Below, in pieces: positions 42,776 through 51,510 of a stretch of DNA of 64,000 bases; position 1 is the stretch's first letter, and each line of letters starts with the position of its first letter. This DNA comes from JABGQS01 sp963666505. GTDB taxonomy: Bacteria; Bacillota; Clostridia; Christensenellales; SZUA-584. The notes under the pieces are model-generated. The model saw nothing but the letters and a program-made list of their open reading frames with translations, was not told the origin of the DNA and did not search any database. The stretch is from positions 1,054,001-1,118,000 of the forward strand of contig CAXXXL010000003.1 in assembly GCA_963666505.2 (NCBI GenBank). The letters are read 5' to 3'. The translations under genes were made by a program, and so were the position numbers.

Positions 42776-42798
42776 AAAAGTGTAATGAAAATTAATAT

Positions 42799-44118
42799 CT
42801 ATTTCTCAATACCGTGTATCAACGGAATTTCTTTCGGTTTCTTATCTGTTATTGTATAACTCTCGGTCAGAAGCTGAGCCGTTGTTTTTCCTTTTTGCTC
42901 ATCATTTACATACAGCAGAGCAAGGAACTCTCCTTTTTCAACTTTATCACCGACACGCTTTTTAAGCTCGAAGCCGACATTTGGGTCGATATTGTCCGTC
43001 TTTTTTGCACGGCCCGCTCCAAGAGCGCCGGCAGCAAGGCCGACCTTGGTGGTGTCAACAGCGCCTATATAGCCGCTTTTTTGCGCCGTGAGTTCAGTTT
43101 TGCTCTTAACTTTAATATACGAATGCGGATCGTCAACGTACTTAGGATCTCCGCCTAGTGCGATTATCATCTTGCGAAGCTTCTCAAGTCCTGCGCCAGA
43201 CTTTAATGCATCTAGTAGTTTTTCCTTTGCCTGTTCCTCGTTCTTGGCAGCTTTGCCCAGCACCAGCATATGCTCTGCCAGAGTCAGGCTGACCTGCAGC
43301 AGGGGAGTATCAAGGCTCAGTTTTCCGCTTAGTGCATCGACAGCCTCCGCAACTTCAATGAGATTGCCTATGGACATACCGAGCGGCTGGCTCATATCAG
43401 TAATCAATGCAACTGTCTGTTTCCCCGCGCCTTTGCCTATAGCAACCATGGCTTGTGCAAGCGCTTTTGCATCGTCAAGCGACTTCATAAAAGCTCCATT
43501 GCCCGTTTTTACGTCCAATACGATAGCGTCCGAACCGGAAGCAAGCTTCTTGCTCATTATGCTGGAAGCTATAAGCGGCATGCTGTCCACAGTGCCGGTA
43601 ACGTCACGAAGCGCATATAAAAGCTTATCGGCAGGGACCAGGTCTTTGCTCTGCCCGACGACCGCTATTCCTGTCTTTTTTACTATGCTTTTCATTTCCT
43701 CGGTGTCCCGCTGAAGGCTGACTCCGGGTATGAATTCCAGCTTGTCTACTGTGCCGCCTGTGTGACCAAGACCACGTCCGGACATTTTTGCGATCGGTAC
43801 ACCACATGCTGCGGCCAGCGGTGCAGCAATAAGCGTGGTGGTATCGCCGACGCCTCCGGTTGAGTGTTTGTCAACTTTGATACCTGGAATAGAGGAGAGG
43901 TCAACGACATCGCCCGACTTTTCCATAGCGAGTGTAAGCGCAACTGTTTCATCTGCGCTCATGCCGACGAAGCATATCGCCATCAGTAAGGCTGATATCT
44001 GATAATCAGGGATTTCACCCTTGACATAACCGTCTATAATATAATGTATATCCTCATGCGAGAGTTCACTGCCGCGTTTTTTTTTCTCGATTATATCTAC
44101 CGTTCTGATAACGATCAC
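42799..44118 (-). CDS. pdp: Pyrimidine-nucleoside phosphorylase
   Basis: A 439-residue enzyme of the thymidine/pyrimidine phosphorylase family, splitting uridine, deoxyuridine or thymidine with phosphate. Motifs: SGRGLGHTGGTVDKLEFIPG (family signature), KHSTGGVGDTTT (phosphate loop) and the C-terminal barrel-sandwich domain. GTG 44118 fits the expected length, but AAAGGAA is close to it. Its ribose-1-phosphate product would need a phosphopentomutase, while the deoB copy at 19.4 kb is broken. Confidence 0.94.
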   Translation of the reverse strand: MIVIRTVDIIEKKKRGSELSHEDIHYIIDGYVKGEIPDYQISALLMAICFVGMSADETVALTLAMEKSGDVVDLSSIPGIKVDKHSTGGVGDTTTLIAAPLAAACGVPIAKMSGRGLGHTGGTVDKLEFIPGVSLQRDTEEMKSIVKKTGIAVVGQSKDLVPADKLLYALRDVTGTVDSMPLIASSIMSKKLASGSDAIVLDVKTGNGAFMKSLDDAKALAQAMVAIGKGAGKQTVALITDMSQPLGMSIGNLIEVAEAVDALSGKLSLDTPLLQVSLTLAEHMLVLGKAAKNEEQAKEKLLDALKSGAGLEKLRKMIIALGGDPKYVDDPHSYIKVKSKTELTAQKSGYIGAVDTTKVGLAAGALGAGRAKKTDNIDPNVGFELKKRVGDKVEKGEFLALLYVNDEQKGKTTAQLLTESYTITDKKPKEIPLIHGIEK

Positions 44119-44237
44119 TTCCTTTGCTGTTTCTAAAAATCTGTATGATGTTTACAAATTAATTTTATCATAAACGATTAATATTGTCATTTCGGCAATA
44201 AAAAGCGAATTAAACATCGAAAATACAATTTTGCCTA

Positions 44238-44266
44238 TTGACCTACCAATGAACAAGACATATAAT
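44238..44266 (+). promoter_or_regulatory. Promoter of the GntR regulator gene, with possible operator
   Basis: TTGACC (44238-44243), 17 bases, TATAAT (44261-44266). The -35 lies in an ATTG-N6-CAAT inverted repeat (44237-44250). The segment AGACATATAAT at 44256-44266 recurs at the next gene's promoter. Confidence 0.72.
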
Positions 44267-44294
44267 CATATTATGTTTAAGGAGGAAATGCCCC

Positions 44295-44975
44295 TTGCTT
44301 TCTCAAATGCAGACAAAAACAAAATGTGATATGGTCGTGGAAACTCTTCTCGGCGCTATTATAGATAAAAAATATCCGACGGGGAGCCAGCTGCCGACTG
44401 AGACGGAGCTTTGCGAAATGCTGGGCGTCAGCCGTATCACGATAAGGGAAAGCTTAAAGAAGCTTGATATGATGGGCGTTGTATCCATTCAACAGGGAAA
44501 AGGTACTTTCGTAAAAGAAGTAGGACTGAACACTTTTATGCAGCCCATGTTCGGGCTAATCGATTTCGATAATTTTGATATAGCTACAATATATGACGCA
44601 CGAATGTATATCGAGACAGGTTCCTGCCGCCTTGCGGCAAAGAACAGGACTGAAGAGGATCTGGCAAAGATGGAACTTCTGTTAAAACAGATGAAAGAGG
44701 CTGTCAATCAGGAACGTTTGGAACAGAATAAAGACAGGGAATTCCATATTGCGATAGCCGGTGCATCAAAGAACAACATTCTTGAAGCGACTGTGGTAAA
44801 CCTTGAAAATATCAGCAGCGCATGCGTTCAGAGGCTACACAAAGTCTATACGTTTATGAGCGAAGCTCAAAGCCAGCACGAGAGGATATTTGAAGCAATC
44901 AAAAACGCGGATGAGGATGCTGCCGAAAAGGCGATAGTAGAGCACACATTGTCTTCAAAAGCGTTTTTATTGTAG
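44295..44975 (+). CDS. GntR-family (FadR subfamily) regulator
   Basis: A 226-residue regulator with an N-terminal winged HTH (GSQLPTETELCEMLGVSRITIRESLKKLDMMGVVSIQQGKGTFVKE) and a C-terminal all-helical FCD ligand domain (TIYDARMYIETGSCRLAAKN; HIAIAGASKNN contains the metal-type His). TTG 44295 is the start because AAGGAGG lies 9 bases upstream; an ATG at 44288 is out of frame. It probably regulates the catabolic genes that follow, sensing an organic acid or sugar acid. Confidence 0.88.
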   Translation: MLSQMQTKTKCDMVVETLLGAIIDKKYPTGSQLPTETELCEMLGVSRITIRESLKKLDMMGVVSIQQGKGTFVKEVGLNTFMQPMFGLIDFDNFDIATIYDARMYIETGSCRLAAKNRTEEDLAKMELLLKQMKEAVNQERLEQNKDREFHIAIAGASKNNILEATVVNLENISSACVQRLHKVYTFMSEAQSQHERIFEAIKNADEDAAEKAIVEHTLSSKAFLL

Positions 44976-45005
44976 TTAAAGATTAAATTTTGTTTGTTTA
45001 CTAAT

Positions 45006-45021
45006 AGACATATAATGATAT
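45006..45021 (+). promoter_or_regulatory. Promoter -10 region and repeated motif before the M20 gene
   Basis: AGACATATAAT followed by G and ATAT at 45006-45021 matches 15 of 16 bases of 44256-44271. It contains a TATAAT box (45011-45016) with a poor -35. Confidence 0.5.
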
Positions 45022-45046
45022 GATGAATATAAGAAGGAGAAAGATT

Positions 45047-46324
45047 ATGGAACTAAAACAAAAAGTACTCGGGTTTATAGATGCGCATCAGGATGAGATG
45101 TTCGATATGCTTTCGAAGCTTGTACAGATAAACTCAGAAAATTTTGTGTCTCACGGCAATGAAAAAGAGTGTGCACTGGCAGTAAAGAAGATATATGAAG
45201 ACTTTGGTCTGAAGACAGAGTATTATTATCCGGACGATGTAATGAAAGATAATATCGACTACCTGCCGGGCAGAAACACAGACGAGCGCCCAAACGTTGC
45301 AGGCATATATAAGGCAGGCGGTAAGGGAGAAGGAAAAGGCAGCGTTATGATAGCAGCCCATCTTGATACAGTCGAGATAGGTGATAAAGAGCTATGGACA
45401 GTGCCTCCTCTTGGTGGGCTCATAAAGGACGGACGGATATACGGCAGGGGAGTCGGAGACAATAAATACGGAATAGTCGTAGGTCTTTATGCACTAGAAG
45501 CTATCCGGCAGGCAGGAATAGAGCTAAATAAAGACGTGATTCTTTCAGCTTACTGTGATGAAGAATTCGGCGGTGGCAACGGCAGCATAGCTTCATGTGT
45601 TAAATATCCGTGCGATGCATACCTCAGCCTGGATTCACCATATGGAGAATTAATGGTGGTCTCAGTCGGAGGCCAAGCGCTAAAGACAACCCTTCAGACA
45701 AAAGAAACGCAGGATTCGGCTGCGCTAGCTGTAGACGGACTTAATGTGGTAAGGGAAGAACTCGATAAGTTTGGACAGAGAAGGCGTGATGAGCTTGACA
45801 AGAACCCATACTACAAAGGTACGCAGATGCAGGAGTCCGCATACAGGATATCAGACTACGGCTGCGGCAAGGCAGGGACGGACCTTTCAAAAGGCGGCAT
45901 GAATTTCGTTTTCTACACAGATAAGACAAAAGAAGAAATATACAAAGAGCTGGATGAAATAGAAAAGATATGTACTGAAAAGCTTGATAAAATGGGCATA
46001 GTTTTCGGCGGAATACAACAGGTAAGCAGGTTCTTTGACTATATGAAAATTGACGAGGACGAAGATGTTGTAAAAGTAATGAGCAAGAGCGTAGAAGAGA
46101 TTCAGGGCAAACCGACAAAGATTGCCGGTGCGTGCCTATCGGACTATTTTCTATATCTCAAGCACGGTTCGCCAAAAAGCATATCATACGGCATCATCGG
46201 CGACTTCAAAGAGTACGGCGGAGCTCACCAGCCGGACGAATTTATAAAATGCAAAGATTTTGTGGACGTAACCAAAGCAGTCAGCCTTTTCCTTATGCAG
46301 TGGTGCGGATACACAGTCAAATAA
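45047..46324 (+). CDS. M20 family metallohydrolase
   Basis: A 425-residue M20/M25/M40 peptidase or amidohydrolase. Dinuclear zinc residues are visible as AAHLDTVEIGD (His and Asp), RGVGDNKYG (Asp) and CDEEFGG (Glu pair). A dimerisation insert follows, and KHGSPKSISYGI-GGAHQPDEF near the C-terminus provides the last His. ATG 45047 has AGAAGGAG 8 bases upstream. It may release an amine or acyl group from the substrate that the following kinases and NagB-like protein use. Confidence 0.9.
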   Translation: MELKQKVLGFIDAHQDEMFDMLSKLVQINSENFVSHGNEKECALAVKKIYEDFGLKTEYYYPDDVMKDNIDYLPGRNTDERPNVAGIYKAGGKGEGKGSVMIAAHLDTVEIGDKELWTVPPLGGLIKDGRIYGRGVGDNKYGIVVGLYALEAIRQAGIELNKDVILSAYCDEEFGGGNGSIASCVKYPCDAYLSLDSPYGELMVVSVGGQALKTTLQTKETQDSAALAVDGLNVVREELDKFGQRRRDELDKNPYYKGTQMQESAYRISDYGCGKAGTDLSKGGMNFVFYTDKTKEEIYKELDEIEKICTEKLDKMGIVFGGIQQVSRFFDYMKIDEDEDVVKVMSKSVEEIQGKPTKIAGACLSDYFLYLKHGSPKSISYGIIGDFKEYGGAHQPDEFIKCKDFVDVTKAVSLFLMQWCGYTVK

Positions 46325-46352
46325 ACAAGTAAAAAAACAGGAGGAAAGATAA

Positions 46353-47300
46353 ATGAACGAGAAATTTAAATTCAGCCCAGCACCTTGGATACCTTTCAGG
46401 GATGAAGAAGTGCTAACAAAATGCAGGAACATTAAACGTGAGGATATGGAGAAGCACCCCAATCCAGACTTCAAAATAAAAATAGTTCAGGAAGTAACGC
46501 CGCTTTTTGTTGCAGATTTCTTCCACAGAATTTATATGTCCGACATCACCAACACCCGCTTTACAGGCATTTTCCCGAATGCATGGCCTTCAGCGTACAA
46601 GAACGTAGCGCTTCTGTGCAACCGTTACGGCGTAAGTGCAAGGAACGTGCACACGTTTAATATGGACGAATGGGCAGACGATGACGGAAACGTGGCACCT
46701 CTAGATTATCCGGCAGGACTTGGTTATTCTTTTAAAAAGTACTTCTATGGCACGCTGGATCCAGAGCTTCGCCCTGCTGAAGAAAACATACACTATATTT
46801 GTAACGAGAACGTAAATGATTATTCGAGTATAATCGAGGATATCGGCGGCGGTGGAGCAGACGTATGCTATTCCGCAACAGGATGGCCGGGCCATATCGC
46901 CTTTATAGACCCGGACACAGATGAATTCAAAGCAGATACAATTGAAGAGTTTTTAAAGCTCGGCTCACGGATTGTTACTTCTCATCCGCTTACGATCGCT
47001 GAAAACTCATTGTTTGCAAGCCATGGCTGCAGCGGTGACGTGGCAGCAGTTCCATGGAGAGCTGCTACTATTGGACCTAGAGACGTTGCAAATGCTCGTG
47101 ACAGGTTCGAGATGCACAGTATCACAGAAATGGGCGGTATAAACTCATGGCAGAGGATGATATCGCGACTGGAGCTTTACGGTCCGGTGACTATGCAGCT
47201 GCCAGCATCTATAGTTCAGCTTTTCAAAACTAATGTATTTGTATCCGAAGACATTGCAAGACCATTCACATATCTTGAAGATATGGAAGGCTGGATGTAA
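46353..47300 (+). CDS. NagB-like (glucosamine-6-phosphate isomerase-like) protein
   Basis: A 315-residue protein of the NagB/SuhB-related isomerase fold. NMDEWADDDGN matches the NagB DEY loop. ATGWPGHIAFIDPD matches GxDGHIAFNEP, but the catalytic Asp (141 in E. coli NagB) is Pro and Glu148 is Asp, while His143 is kept. It therefore probably acts on another sugar or amino sugar. It follows the M20 hydrolase by 28 bases and shares its operon. A very stable hairpin follows. Confidence 0.78.
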   Translation: MNEKFKFSPAPWIPFRDEEVLTKCRNIKREDMEKHPNPDFKIKIVQEVTPLFVADFFHRIYMSDITNTRFTGIFPNAWPSAYKNVALLCNRYGVSARNVHTFNMDEWADDDGNVAPLDYPAGLGYSFKKYFYGTLDPELRPAEENIHYICNENVNDYSSIIEDIGGGGADVCYSATGWPGHIAFIDPDTDEFKADTIEEFLKLGSRIVTSHPLTIAENSLFASHGCSGDVAAVPWRAATIGPRDVANARDRFEMHSITEMGGINSWQRMISRLELYGPVTMQLPASIVQLFKTNVFVSEDIARPFTYLEDMEGWM

Positions 47301-47306
47301 TAAAGT

Positions 47307-47342
47307 CCGGGAACCCGCTGCCCAAAGGTAGCGGGTTCCCGG
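47307..47342 (+). repeat. Very stable GC-rich hairpin
   Basis: A 16-bp stem with one G-U pair (47307-47322 with 47327-47342; base CCGGGAACCC/GGGTTCCCGG) and a CAAA loop. No T-run follows on the plus strand, so it is more like a stability element or attenuator than a classical terminator. Confidence 0.7.
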
Positions 47343-47436
47343 CTAGCTTAATTAGGTGACAATACTATAATATCTTATTTTATTACTTTTTATGCTTCTG
47401 CTATTGACTTTATGGCTCAATAAGTGATAAGAGAAT

Positions 47437-47886
47437 ATGATGACGAATATAAAAAAGATTCTGGATAAAAAAAACGAATATATGTCAATACTTCTTATTG
47501 CAGACCCGAGCAAAAAAGCTGTGAGGAAATACCTTGACAGTAGTGATTTGTTTGTGATGTTTGATTGTGATAAGCCGGTATGCGCAGCAGCAGTCATCAG
47601 AATAGATGAGCAGACATGTGAACTGAAGAATATCGCTGCAAGCAAGCTGCGACGGGGCTTTGGCAGCAAAATGCTGTCATATCTGTTTGATTATTATAAA
47701 GACAAATATAACTATATGCAAGTTGGCACCGGCAACTCAAGCATAGGCAACATCAGCTTTTATAAAAAGAACGGATTTATACTATCGCATCAGATAGACA
47801 ATTTCTTTACAGACAACTATGAAGAGCCTATCTTTGAAAACGGTATACAGTGTGAGCACATGATAATGCTGGAAAAGCGTTTATAA
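47437..47886 (+). CDS. GNAT family acetyltransferase
   Basis: A 149-residue single-domain acetyltransferase. The acetyl-CoA loop is LRRGFGSKMLSYLFDYYK, and the C-terminal GNSSIGNISFYKKNGF is the core motif. The substrate is unknown. ATG 47437 or the next codon ATG 47440 is the start; no strong ribosome-binding site is seen. It lies between the NagB-like gene and a sugar kinase, 23 bases before the latter. Confidence 0.75.
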   Translation: MMTNIKKILDKKNEYMSILLIADPSKKAVRKYLDSSDLFVMFDCDKPVCAAAVIRIDEQTCELKNIAASKLRRGFGSKMLSYLFDYYKDKYNYMQVGTGNSSIGNISFYKKNGFILSHQIDNFFTDNYEEPIFENGIQCEHMIMLEKRL

Positions 47887-47909
47887 ATAGAGAAAGGATA
47901 GCGGGAGTT

Positions 47910-49373
47910 ATGTATGTACTTGGAATAGATATTGGCACAACCGGCACAAAAGCGCTGCTAATTGACGACAAAGGAAACGTTATCAGCAGCGGATATAAAG
48001 GCTATGAATTGCTGGCGGCCAAAGGCGGAGTTGTTGAACAAAGTGCAGACGACTGGTGGAATGCCGTTGTATATGCAACGAGGAAAGCCACAGAGGGTTT
48101 TGCAGCAAAATCTTCTATTGCCGCTCTTTCGCTTTCGACCCAGGGTGGCAGCAGCCTTCTGGTAGACAAAGACAATATCCCTCTTGGCAACTCGCTGACA
48201 TGGATGGATTCGAGGTCGGAAGAAGAGAAAGAGGAGCTCGCATCTGCTTTCAGTTACGAAGGGATATACAGAAAAACGGGCTGGCCGCTTAATTCAACAT
48301 TGGATGCGTCAAAGCTGTTGTGGCATAAAAAGCATAACCGTGAAGCTTTTGATAAGACAGCCAAGTATGTTTCGACTATAGAATATATTAACACTAAGCT
48401 GACAGGCCAATGCATCGTAGACCCGACAAACGGGGCGATACGTCAGCTTATAGATATAAAAACCAGCCAGTGGGATAAAGACATAATGGATTTCATCGGT
48501 GTAGATGAGAGCATTATGCCAAAGATAGAGCAAACCGGTTATTTAGTCGGGAAACTGACGAAACAGGCTGCCAAAGAGCTTGACCTGTCCGAAGAGCTAA
48601 TCGTATATAACGGAGCGCACGACCAGTATGCCGCTGCTCTTGGGCTTGGCGCTATAGAAGCGGGAGACATGATTCTTTCAACAGGAACAGCGTGGGTAAA
48701 CGTTGCCATTACAGAAAAACCAATGTTTACGCCTACTAAGATAGCGCCTGCAAAGCACATTGTGGGAAGCCTCTGGGGAGCACTGACATCAATTCCTGTG
48801 GCAGGCAAAGCGCTTGACTGGTTCAGGGGCATAGCCGGAGAGGACTATGACTGTATTAATGAGAACGCAGAAAAGAGAATGGAAAGTTCGAAAGAATTGT
48901 TTTTCTATCCCTATCATATCGGAGCAAGGCTGCCTATAAGGCTGAAGAACGCTAAAGCAGCTTTTGTAGGCCTTGGGTTAGAGCACGACAAGTTCGATAT
49001 GTACCGTGCTGTAATGGAAGGCGTGGTTTTCCAGGTCAAGCTGACTATAGACGATTTTGCCGCAAACGGAGCCAGGATAGACACTCTGCTCATGGCAGGA
49101 GGCGCAACAAAGAGCGACTTGTGGATGTCGATACTCAGCGCTGTAACTGGTGCGACGATATACAAGAGTGAGCAGCCGGATGCGGCGTGCATAGGAGCAG
49201 CGATGATTGCGGCGGTAGGCTGCGGTATCGCAAAAGACTACAGCGAAGCAAAAGACATCTTTGTAAAATCCAAACTGATACCAGAAGCGAACAACGAAAT
49301 GAAAGAGTATTATAGAGATAAATATGAAAGATACCTGTATGCTTGGAGCAAGATGAGTGAGATATACGTTTGA
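47910..49373 (+). CDS. FGGY-family carbohydrate kinase (xylulokinase-like)
   Basis: A 487-residue kinase. Signatures: YVLGIDIGTTGTKALLID (phosphate loop 1), the WMDSRS region, GAHDQYAAALGLG, ILSTGTAWVN (phosphate 2) and GGATKSDLWMSILSAVTG (adenosine). It resembles XylB but the substrate is unknown. It follows an acetyltransferase and precedes the aldolase remnant directly, the usual kinase-aldolase order in sugar catabolism. Start ATG 47910 has an AGAAAGGATAG site. Confidence 0.88.
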   Translation: MYVLGIDIGTTGTKALLIDDKGNVISSGYKGYELLAAKGGVVEQSADDWWNAVVYATRKATEGFAAKSSIAALSLSTQGGSSLLVDKDNIPLGNSLTWMDSRSEEEKEELASAFSYEGIYRKTGWPLNSTLDASKLLWHKKHNREAFDKTAKYVSTIEYINTKLTGQCIVDPTNGAIRQLIDIKTSQWDKDIMDFIGVDESIMPKIEQTGYLVGKLTKQAAKELDLSEELIVYNGAHDQYAAALGLGAIEAGDMILSTGTAWVNVAITEKPMFTPTKIAPAKHIVGSLWGALTSIPVAGKALDWFRGIAGEDYDCINENAEKRMESSKELFFYPYHIGARLPIRLKNAKAAFVGLGLEHDKFDMYRAVMEGVVFQVKLTIDDFAANGARIDTLLMAGGATKSDLWMSILSAVTGATIYKSEQPDAACIGAAMIAAVGCGIAKDYSEAKDIFVKSKLIPEANNEMKEYYRDKYERYLYAWSKMSEIYV

Positions 49374-49382
49374 TACGTATAA

Positions 49383-49625
49383 TGTGAATTCAAAGAGGTC
49401 GTACAGGGATGCCCTATACCGATCCTCGGTCTTGGGGGGCACACGACGCCCAACCCTGTGGATTCTCTGCAGCTGGCCGCCGATGAAATAGCCGACGGAG
49501 CGAAAGGTGTTGTGTTCGGAAGAACGCTCTGCAGAGAAAAGACCCGATAGCTTACCAGCTTGCGCTCAACGAAGTTGTAATGAGGGGGCATGAAGCCGTC
49601 AGATGCAGTGAAAAAGTTCAATTTA
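49383..49625 (+). pseudogene. Class I aldolase (DhnA/FbaB/LacD type), C-terminal remnant
   Basis: The frame from 49383 reads FKEVVQGCPIPILGLGGHTTPNPVDSL...IADGAKGVVFGRTLCREK, the C-terminal strand-8 phosphate-binding block of DeoC/FbaB-type aldolases. A 1-base shift near 49548 then allows PIAYQLALNEVVMRGHEA. The N-terminal three quarters, including the Schiff-base lysine, are missing. It starts 9 bases after the kinase stop, so the ancestral operon contained kinase and aldolase. Confidence 0.75.
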
Positions 49626-49638
49626 TAATAACCCGAAT

Positions 49639-49668
49639 AAAAAGCTCCGAATTGCTTCGGAGCTTTTT
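49639..49668. terminator. Bidirectional intrinsic terminator
   Basis: A 12-bp or longer stem (AAAAGCTCCGAA/TTCGGAGCTTTT, about 49639-49666) with a 3-base loop has T-runs on both strands, serving the kinase/aldolase unit and the convergent methyltransferase. Confidence 0.88.
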
Positions 49669-49669
49669 T

Positions 49670-50227
49670 CTATATCTGCTTAGTCTCTGGTTTTATAAAA
49701 ACACAGAGATAAAAGTTCTCTCCCAAGTTCCTTATTGATATTTCTGAGAATCCACAGTTTTCCACTACTTCTTTTGTTTCATTGATACTGATACGGTGCT
49801 GTTCTTGTGGCCCCAGCGGCGTTGCTTTCTTATGAAACTCTATTATAATGAGCTTCCCGTCATCTCTTAGTATACGCTGGATTTCGTTCATCAACGCTTT
49901 TTTATTGTCGATTTCGTGCAGTACTGAACTCATGAAAACGAAGTCACAGGAATTATCATCTATAGGATAGTCAAAGCCATCCGACTTAATGTTATTTATA
50001 TTTTCGATTCCTAGCGCTCTCGCTTTTACCGTGACGGCGTTAAGCATATCCTCGGAAGTATCTATAGCATAAGTTGCCGCATGGGTAATGGCGGCGGCTT
50101 CGATAGTGAATACCCCCGTACCTGCGCCTATGTCACAGAATACATCGCCTTTTCTCAGCCCTACCTCGATAAGTGTTTTCTTCGGCATTAGCTCAATGAG
50201 TCTGATTGGATTTTCAAGCTTGCTCAT
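49670..50227 (-). CDS. Class I SAM-dependent methyltransferase
   Basis: A 185-residue methyltransferase. Motif I is VFCDIGAGTGVFTIEAA, the acidic loop after strand 2 is AIDTSEDML, and DFVFMSSVLHEI is motif IV, similar to UbiE/Methyltransf_25. The substrate is unknown. ATG 50227 has AGGGGTG 8 bases upstream and gives the expected start; an earlier start at 50275 adds unlikely residues. It stands alone, against the direction of the sugar genes. Confidence 0.82.
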   Translation of the reverse strand: MSKLENPIRLIELMPKKTLIEVGLRKGDVFCDIGAGTGVFTIEAAAITHAATYAIDTSEDMLNAVTVKARALGIENINNIKSDGFDYPIDDNSCDFVFMSSVLHEIDNKKALMNEIQRILRDDGKLIIIEFHKKATPLGPQEQHRISINETKEVVENCGFSEISIRNLGENFYLCVFIKPETKQI

Positions 50228-50493
50228 AATCAACACCCCTGTAACAATTATACTGTCCGGCAGGTAAAAAAGCAAAAGTGAATGTAAACGGCAAGCACAG
50301 CCCTTTCACTTCAATCACAACATATAGCTGACATACATGTGTTTCGCACCTGCAACTGCCTTCAGCAGTCTAAAATAAATAATAAATCTTCTCAACGAAT
50401 AAAAAGCCTTTTTTACTTATACGTATTTTACAGCCACACTATTTGTGATATATTATTCTATATTGCGGGAAATACATTTTGGAAGGTGCTTAT

Positions 50494-51498
50494 ATGAGAG
50501 AAGGAATAGCAATAGCAGGGAACCTTATTGTTGACACAGTCAAGGTAATAGACACTTACCCCGCCCGGGGCATGCTTGGAACGATAACCGACATTGACAG
50601 GGGAGTCGGTGGATGCACACCCAACACTATCATACAGATAGCAAAGATAGACGGATCGATTCCGCTTTTTGCATGCGGTATGACAGGTGATGACGACGAT
50701 GGCCGATATGTTGCGGAGATGCTTGAAAAGCACGGGGTAAATACAGATGGTGTACTGGTCAGTAAAAATGATGTTACCTCGTTTACTGATGTTATGAACG
50801 CAAAGGACGATAACTCAAGGACGTTCTTTCATGCACGCGGCGCAAATGCTGCCTACGGATATAACGATATCGACTTCAACAGTATATCGGCTAAGTTCTT
50901 CCATATCGGTTATGCACTTTTGATGGATTCACTTGATGCGCCGGATGAACAGTTTGGCACAGTAATGGCAAAAGCGCTGTATACTGCAAAACAAAAAGGA
51001 ATGATAACATCGATGGATGTGGTCAGTGAAAACAGCGACAGATTTGCCGGTATAGTCACACCCAGTTTAAAGTACTGTGACAACTTAATAATAAATGAAG
51101 TGGAAGCTTCGATGACGGTAAGCCTGCCTGTAAGAAAAGAAGGCGTATTGAACGAAGCGCTTTTAAAGGATGTTTGTGTTGCGCTTCTTGACAAAGGTGT
51201 GGGAAGCCTTGTTGTGATCCATGCACCAGAAGCGGCGTGCTCTCTAGACAAACAGGGTAACTTTCATTTTGTACCGTCGCTCAAGCTTCCGGATGGTTTC
51301 ATAAAAGGTAGCGTAGGAGCAGGGGATGCTTTTTGCGCAGGCATGCTGTATTCACTCTATAAAGAGTACGATATCGAAGATGCGCTGCTTTTCAGTGCAG
51401 GGGCAGCTGCATGCAACCTGTCTGAATTCAACTCGACGGACGGAATGAGAGACGCAGAAGGTATTAGAGAGTTAATAAAACTATATAAACGTTCTTGA
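50494..51498 (+). CDS. PfkB-family carbohydrate kinase
   Basis: A 334-residue ribokinase-fold kinase. Signatures: GGCTPNTIIQIAKI near the N-terminus and GSVGAGDAFCAGMLYSLYKE (catalytic Asp, anion hole) near residue 280. Its substrate is unknown. ATG 50494 follows GGAAGGTG with good spacing and is preferred to TTG 50479. It is 12 bases before an FGGY kinase, so both phosphorylate steps of one pathway, or different sugars. Confidence 0.88.
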   Translation: MREGIAIAGNLIVDTVKVIDTYPARGMLGTITDIDRGVGGCTPNTIIQIAKIDGSIPLFACGMTGDDDDGRYVAEMLEKHGVNTDGVLVSKNDVTSFTDVMNAKDDNSRTFFHARGANAAYGYNDIDFNSISAKFFHIGYALLMDSLDAPDEQFGTVMAKALYTAKQKGMITSMDVVSENSDRFAGIVTPSLKYCDNLIINEVEASMTVSLPVRKEGVLNEALLKDVCVALLDKGVGSLVVIHAPEAACSLDKQGNFHFVPSLKLPDGFIKGSVGAGDAFCAGMLYSLYKEYDIEDALLFSAGAAACNLSEFNSTDGMRDAEGIRELIKLYKRS

Positions 51499-51510
51499 AA
51501 GGATATAAAA

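Noticed and set aside
44288..44294. ATG 44288 as the GntR start
   Set aside because: It is out of frame with the regulator; TTG 44295 fits the ribosome-binding site spacing.
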